DNA of 64,000 nucleotides from NCBI GenBank assembly GCA_947311845.1, contig CAMZMU010000096.1:17461833-17525832 (forward strand), in the 5' to 3' direction. A program made the position numbers and the translations under genes. Positions 59,801-64,000 of the stretch are shown here, in pieces; position 1 is the stretch's first letter, and each line of letters begins with the position of its first letter. A model generated the notes under the pieces. It did not search any database, was not told the origin of the DNA, and saw only the letters and a list, made by a program, of their open reading frames with translations. Source of the stretch: Poa pratensis. Its lineage: Eukaryota > Streptophyta > Magnoliopsida > Poales > Poaceae.

Positions 59801-60470
59801 TACAGGCAAGGACGTCAAGCTACAAAATAGGCAGTTGAAGCTTACTCGACTCAGCTACTTAGCTCCATGCAAAATTCACAGTCATAATCTTCCCGAGTTG
59901 CGTCCGCCGCATATAACCCTCGGATGCTGCACACATGGTGCAAAGGTAAGACCCGCCGATCCGTCGAGTCAGCCGGGGCCCGCACCAGCTGCGTTTGCCC
60001 TGAAAGTTTCCATGTCAGCAGACATGAAGAAAATCCTGACGGACGCGTTAGGTACCCGCAAGATCATGCTGCAGGTCGACTCCTGTAAGACCTCCGCGGC
60101 ATGAGTCGAACCTGACCAGCTCTTTCCGGGTTCGAGTCCGGGGACTCGAACTTGAAGTAGGCTAGTAAGGTTTTGCCCAAGCACAGTTAACTGGTCCCGA
60201 TCCGTCGAGTGTACCAGGCCTGCTATGCCACCATCCCTAAGACCTGTCAGATGGACAGCAAAATATACGCAAAGCATCATTCGATGTATTACCGACTCTA
60301 CGAGCATAATCGATACAATATCGACTCAACGATACACAGCAAAACAAGCAGAGTACTAGTCGATGCGCTATCGACCTAAAGATTCATGGCAAAGCAAAGC
60401 AAATTATGACGTGCACCCACAGAGGAGTCTCTGCCCGATTCTTCGAGTCGACCAAGCACTCGGGGACTAC
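59801..60470 (+). other. E1 3' non-coding region and polypurine tract
   Basis: No supported gene. Scattered GTCGACT / CGACTC motifs occur. GCACTCGGGGACTAC at 60456-60470 is the presumed polypurine tract directly before the LTR. Confidence 0.6.
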
Positions 60471-60966
60471 TGATGTGGGCCTACCCTTCAGGTGCCCCAC
60501 CATGAGGATACCTGGTGCACGTATAATCTACGGCCCAACAGCTGGCCCGCCAGCAAACCACAGCTAAGGCCCACAAAGGGGGCCCAAGAAGGCGAAGTAT
60601 GCTCCAAGGCAAGCGAAGCTTAAGTCGGTAGAGACCTACCTTACCTGTAAACCTAATCGGATGCGAACTCCCGAGACCCAGCCTCCTATATAAAGGCTGG
60701 GAGGGTCGCCGATCTAGGTTACGCAATACTCATACCACCAAAACCCTAGCGAGATTGACATCTCGCCGGGACGCCATTGTAGCTCCTTTGTACACCTCAT
60801 ACATCAATAACTAGACAAGTAGGAAGTAGGGTGTTACCCTCCGGGGGCCTGAACCTGGGTAAATCCTTACTTGTCAGCCGACGATACTACCAGCGCTACC
60901 AAATCTCTCCCCCTAATATCAACCCTAGGTACCGAACCATTAGATTTGCCGTGGTACCCCACGTCA
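60471..60966 (+). repeat. E1 3' LTR (496 bp)
   Basis: TGATGTGGGC...CCACGTCA. TATA box at 60687-60694. The next five bases, ACATT (60967-60971), should be the target duplication, but its partner is left of the window. Confidence 0.9.
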
Positions 60967-61214
60967 ACATTCTTTTACTGACCAGTCGCTTGCGTGGATC
61001 AAAATGTGTCGGCCCACTCAGGAAGGACCTGAGGAGGTAAATGGGCTTGCTAGTCTGCTTCCTCTATTGGGCTGCCTTTGGAGAAAGTATAACTGTACAT
61101 CATTTTTTCACGGAATTCCTGGATGGGCCATGGCCCAGTTTGGCCCAGGTCGACGTGGCGGGCACCCTCGAGACGACCCTAGAAGCGGAAAAACTTATAT
61201 TGCGCGTACCTCGG
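60967..61214 (+). other. Host or older repeat DNA right of the nest
   Basis: Mixed-composition sequence without a recognisable gene or repeat. It is the first DNA outside the nest. Confidence 0.5.
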
Positions 61215-61600
61215 GCATTATAAAAATGGTTCCGATTTTTGAAAATTATGAAAAATGGTTCAGGTTTTTGAAAATGGTTCCGATTTTTGGAAAATGGTTT
61301 TTTTTTAAAATGGTTCCGAATTAAAAAATGATTAAAGATTTTTAAAAATGGTTCCGATTTTTCAAAAAATGTTTCCGATTTTTGAAAAATGGTTCCATGT
61401 TTTTGAAATGGTTCCTACTTATGCTTCCGATTTTTGAAAAAGGTTCTATTTTTAAAAAATGGTTCAAATTTGAAAATGGTTAAAATTTTAAAATCATTCA
61501 GATTTAAAATGATTCAGATTTTTTGAAATTGAATTTAAAAAATCACACATTATCCAAGAAAACAAAAAATAAATAAAGAAATAAAAATAGATCTTATCTA
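61215..61600 (+). repeat. A/T-rich degenerate tandem repeat
   Basis: Many imperfect copies of AAAATGGTTCCGATTTTTG, 17-22 bp each, decaying into plain A/T toward 61600. No coding sequence. Confidence 0.8.
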
Positions 61601-61710
61601 TTAATGGGCCGGTCCAAAAAGGCGCCGCGAAGCAGGTTCCGTCTGACGGGTACACGGAACGAAAGTTTTCTTCCATGTAAGCTCCCCCAGAAGTTGGGTG
61701 CACCACCCTC

Positions 61711-61728
61711 AAAAAAAAAAAAAAAAAA
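61711..61728 (+). repeat. Poly-A of 18 bases between GGGTGCAC copies
   Basis: TGGGTGCAC occurs just before (61695-61703) and just after (61730-61738) the A run. It could be the scar of a very short retroposition or simple slippage. Confidence 0.5.
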
Positions 61729-61739
61729 CTGGGTGCACA

Positions 61740-62198
61740 CATGGGCATATCAGATTGTTTTTTAGACGGTACAGACCATTATATCATGGGACGTGCTGAG
61801 CGTCCTCCGGAGGATGGAATCCCCCGAACCTCCGCCTTCTAAACCGTCCGATTGAGTCGCTATGAGGCGTCAGATCGCTTCGCTTGGTCGTCTCGTCCCG
61901 CTCCTCTCGCTCGGTCAATCCTTCCGTCCGCGAACAGCAAAAGAATGAAAAGGAAATCCCCTCCCCATCTATGGCTCGCCCCGACACCCCATCAGCACCA
62001 CCGGCGTCCCCCACTGGCAATGACAATGGCTGGTTTGTAGCCGCTCCCCCTCCTTGCAGCGGTGTCGGGGCGCTTGCACCAGCGTCCCTGAACCAGTAGA
62101 GGGCATGGAGCACCGGCAACCACCCTTTGTAGCACCGCCGGTGTGTTTGTAGCAGCCGTGGACTGCGTTTGCATCATCGACGGCGCAGACGAGGCGCT
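61740..62198 (+). other. Unassigned GC-rich sequence
   Basis: Open frames occur on both strands, but none has a recognisable domain. Composition (Ser/Pro/Arg-rich in every frame) is what GC-rich DNA gives by chance. No gene called. Confidence 0.5.
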
Positions 62199-62490
62199 CG
62201 ATGCTTCAGGCGGTGGCGAGAGATGCTTCCGACGGTGGCGAACAATGCGTCTGGCACTGGCGAGAGTTGCTTCCGGCGGAGGCGCCCGATGCTTCCGACG
62301 GTGGAGAGAGTTGCGTCCGGCGGCGGCGCCCGATGCTTCCAGCGGCGGTGAGAGTTGCTTCCAGCGGCGGCGGCCGATGCTTCCGATGGCGGAGAGAGTT
62401 GCATCCGGCGGCGGCGAGAGTTGCTTCCGGCGACGGCGCCCGATGCTTCCGAAGGCGGCGAGAGTTGCTTCCGGCGGCCGCGCCCTATGC
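62199..62490 (+). repeat. 21-bp GC-rich minisatellite
   Basis: Imperfect units of GAGAGTTGCTTCCGGCGGCG plus one base, often paired with CGCCCGATGCTTCCGACGGTG, about 13 units. Because 21 is a multiple of three, it stays open in several frames on both strands (ESCFRRR, RVASGGG). Confidence 0.85.
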
Positions 62491-63032
62491 ATGCTTCAAC
62501 CGTCCTGCCTCCACGACAGCATCGCGCCTCGCCGCTAGCAGCAGCGCCTCGGTGCCATGGTAGCAACTCTAGCGACCTATGGCAGCAGCGCCACCTATCC
62601 CCGCAGCTTCACGTCGCCAGATTTGAGTTCTCCGCCATGGTAGTCGCCCCCTACATCAGCTCCATGGTCATCGTAGCAGATCCACGGGTGCCCCTCTGTA
62701 ACGTCGTCGTTGCCGTCGCGGGATCCCGCACGGGAGCGATCAAGGGCGCTGGAGGTCAGAGGACTCACGTGGTGGTGGATGAAGGGCAACGGCGCGTGGT
62801 GGCGGTGCCGGCGTGGTGGACTCGCAGGAGAGACGGAAGGTAGAAGGAGAGAAAACTAGTGGAGAGGAAACGACGGGAGGAGATAAGGTTGAGATGGGCC
62901 CTCACTTAAACGCTTCGGGTGGACGTGTGTCACGCGTTGGAGGCGGAGGATGTTTCGCGTGGAGCCTCCGGCTGAAACGTAGCATTTCCCTTATATCATT
63001 GGGGGCATCGCTGAGACTGATTTTATTTTTTA
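62491..63032 (+). other. GC-rich to mixed sequence without a supported gene
   Basis: Short open frames only, with no domain. It ends at the T run of the LINE. Confidence 0.5.
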
Positions 63033-64000
63033 TTTTTTTTTTTTTTTTTTTTTTTTGAAACGACCAACCTTGGTTGGTTTATATTGATATAAGCAGAGGG
63101 AATACAATTAAAAGGTCACTTAGCCATGTGTTGACATGCTAAGGCACCCGAAAGAAAAACTTTTAAAGGAAAAACAAACAGGATAGCTAAAAACATTCAT
63201 GGTGGTTCGAAAAGCAGCCTTTTCAATGCCTTTGCCCCGGCGAAGGCCCATCCTCTAGCTTCATCCCGAATCCAATTCACAAGGCTGGAGCAAGATGACG
63301 AACGGCGATCAAAGACCCTTCTGTTTCTCTCCGTCCAGATTCTCCATGCAGCGAGCATGAACAGTGAGCAGAAACCCTTACGGTGTTGCTTGCTGAACGT
63401 CTGAGCCATCCGCTGCCAAATCAGCGTCGGCGAGGTGAAGCGTTCCCATTTCATAGGCTCGAGTCCGCCGCATCCAGGCCATTGTGCGAGCGCAAGCCAG
63501 ATGTGGCGCGAGAAAGGACATTCGAAGAACAGATGATCCGAGGTCTCGAGTCTTCTGTTGCAAAGCTGGCAGAAGTACTCGTTGGGCCAGCCGCGACGCT
63601 GCAGCCTGTCCGCGCACCACAACCTGTCTTGAAACAGAAGCCATGCGAATACCTTGATGCGAGGCGGAGCCCATGGCTTCCAGATGGCAGCAGGCGCAAT
63701 GCAGCGCTGGCGACCTTCGAATTGGATTGCGTATGCCGATTTTGTTGAGTAGCAGCCGTCCGTAGACAGGATCCAGCGGATGGTGTCGTCGACGCCATGC
63801 ACCAGGGTAGGGCCTTGCTGCAGGAGCTTACGCCAAATCGCGAGGAAGGCGGTTAGCAGCTCGGTGGTGATCGTAGCTGGCAGCATCAGGTCCGAGACCC
63901 AGCTGTGGTTGGTCATGGCCTGAGCCACAGTCTTGTTCTTCCGTCGTGAGAGCCCGAAGATCGAAGGAAATTGGCGGGAGAGCGGCGATCCGTCTAGCCA
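63033..64000 (-). mobile_element. L1-type LINE, 3' end, continuing past the window
   Basis: A run of 24 T at 63033-63056 is the poly-A tail of a minus-strand retroelement. The ORF behind it has a zf-RVT-type C-terminus. The 5' part is to the right of 64000. The target duplication cannot be checked because only one end is in view. Confidence 0.82.
63197..64000 (-). CDS. LINE reverse transcriptase C-terminus (zf-RVT type), partial
   Basis: The minus-strand frame is open from the window edge (WLDGSPLSRQFPSIFGLSRR) to a stop at 63197. There is no start in view; the GTG at 63928 is internal. The zinc-binding segment matches the RT-associated zf-RVT domain of plant L1 LINEs: STKSAYAIQF, IKVFAWLLFQDRLWCADRLQ, CQLCNRRLETSDHLFFECPF, HIWLALAQWPGC. 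The end reads LAAWRIWTERNRRVFDRRSS. At least this segment (267 codons) has no break. In the full protein it would follow the endonuclease and RT and take part in target-primed reverse transcription. Confidence 0.85.
   Translation of the reverse strand, partial: WLDGSPLSRQFPSIFGLSRRKNKTVAQAMTNHSWVSDLMLPATITTELLTAFLAIWRKLLQQGPTLVHGVDDTIRWILSTDGCYSTKSAYAIQFEGRQRCIAPAAIWKPWAPPRIKVFAWLLFQDRLWCADRLQRRGWPNEYFCQLCNRRLETSDHLFFECPFSRHIWLALAQWPGCGGLEPMKWERFTSPTLIWQRMAQTFSKQHRKGFCSLFMLAAWRIWTERNRRVFDRRSSSCSSLVNWIRDEARGWAFAGAKALKRLLFEPP

Larger units (their letters stand above)
1..60966 (+). mobile_element. E1: Tat-type Ty3/gypsy LTR retrotransposon, outermost layer of the nest
   Basis: Two copies of one LTR bound this stretch: bases 1-317 match 60651-60966, and the full 3' LTR starts at 60471. 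Order is LTR, PBS, gag, protease, RT, RNase H, archaeal-type RNase H, integrase, long 3' region with antisense genes, LTR, which is the layout of the Tat lineage (RIRE2/Grande-like). E1 itself is the sum of 1-6541, 18201-18753 and about 55632-60966, roughly 12.4 kb. The rest is inserted copia and element A. The first ~180 bases of the 5' LTR lie outside the window. The LTRs differ at about 20 of 316 sites by eye, so this is the oldest layer. All coding parts are broken. Confidence 0.9.

Noticed and set aside
61784..62119. Possible host gene at 61784-62566
   Set aside because: Open frames on both strands with no domain, start context or splice logic; the repeat explains their length.
1..64000. 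Defence system, CRISPR array, biosynthetic cluster or other new gene system
   Set aside because: No such genes or arrays are visible. Nearly everything is accounted for by plant transposable elements; the novelty, if any, lies in the antisense genes and the CACTA ORF.

Overview
The window is plant nuclear DNA, almost certainly from a large-genome grass (probably Pooideae/Triticeae; inferred from the TE mix and LTR styles, not proven). I find no convincing host gene, tRNA, rRNA or CRISPR array. Bases 1-60966 appear to be ONE nested stack of transposable elements. The only sequence outside it is 60967-64000.

Layer 0 is a Ty3/gypsy element of the Tat type (called E1). It runs from before base 1 to 60966, with a partial 5' LTR at 1-317 and a complete 3' LTR at 60471-60966. 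It carries broken gag-PR-RT-RH-aRH-IN (336-6541) and, near its 3' end, two intron-containing genes on the opposite strand. Two insertions split it. (a) A copia element (6542-18200; LTR start resembles Angela/BARE) with nearly identical LTRs but decayed coding sequence carries a non-autonomous Helitron (12739-15963). Its right end and the end of E1 integrase were lost in one deletion. (b) A second Tat element (called A, 18754-55626, TSD CTCGC) lies inside one of the E1 antisense genes; removing it restores that gene's reading frame.

Element A has been hit four times. A Tekay-type chromovirus sits in gag (21369-33392, TSD CCAAA). A solo LTR sits between gag and protease (33620-38314, TSD A[T/C]GCC) and itself contains a full-length RTE LINE with an intact 1040-residue ORF (34265-37577, 18-bp TSD). 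An inverted element B sits in the RT (39564-48638, TSD GCAGG). A non-autonomous CACTA element sits in RNase H (49640 to about 52399) and holds a 168-bp hAT-type MITE (50615-50782, TSD GTCGTCCT). B belongs to the same LTR family as A; it has gag and protease but no RT, RNase H or integrase, and it carries the antisense gene that A lacks.

LTR divergence counted by eye supports the nesting order: E1 about 6-7%, A and B about 3.5%, copia about 2%, Tekay about 1.5%. Right of the stack lie an A/T-rich degenerate repeat, a GC-rich 21-bp minisatellite, and at the edge the 3' end of an L1-type LINE on the minus strand (63033-64000).

The points most worth a second look are the multi-exon antisense genes with phase-compatible introns, the B/A pair (non-autonomous copy inside its presumed autonomous relative), the intact RTE LINE with a 22-residue triplication, and a CACTA-borne ORF with a duplicated HWQYRRPVPW module.
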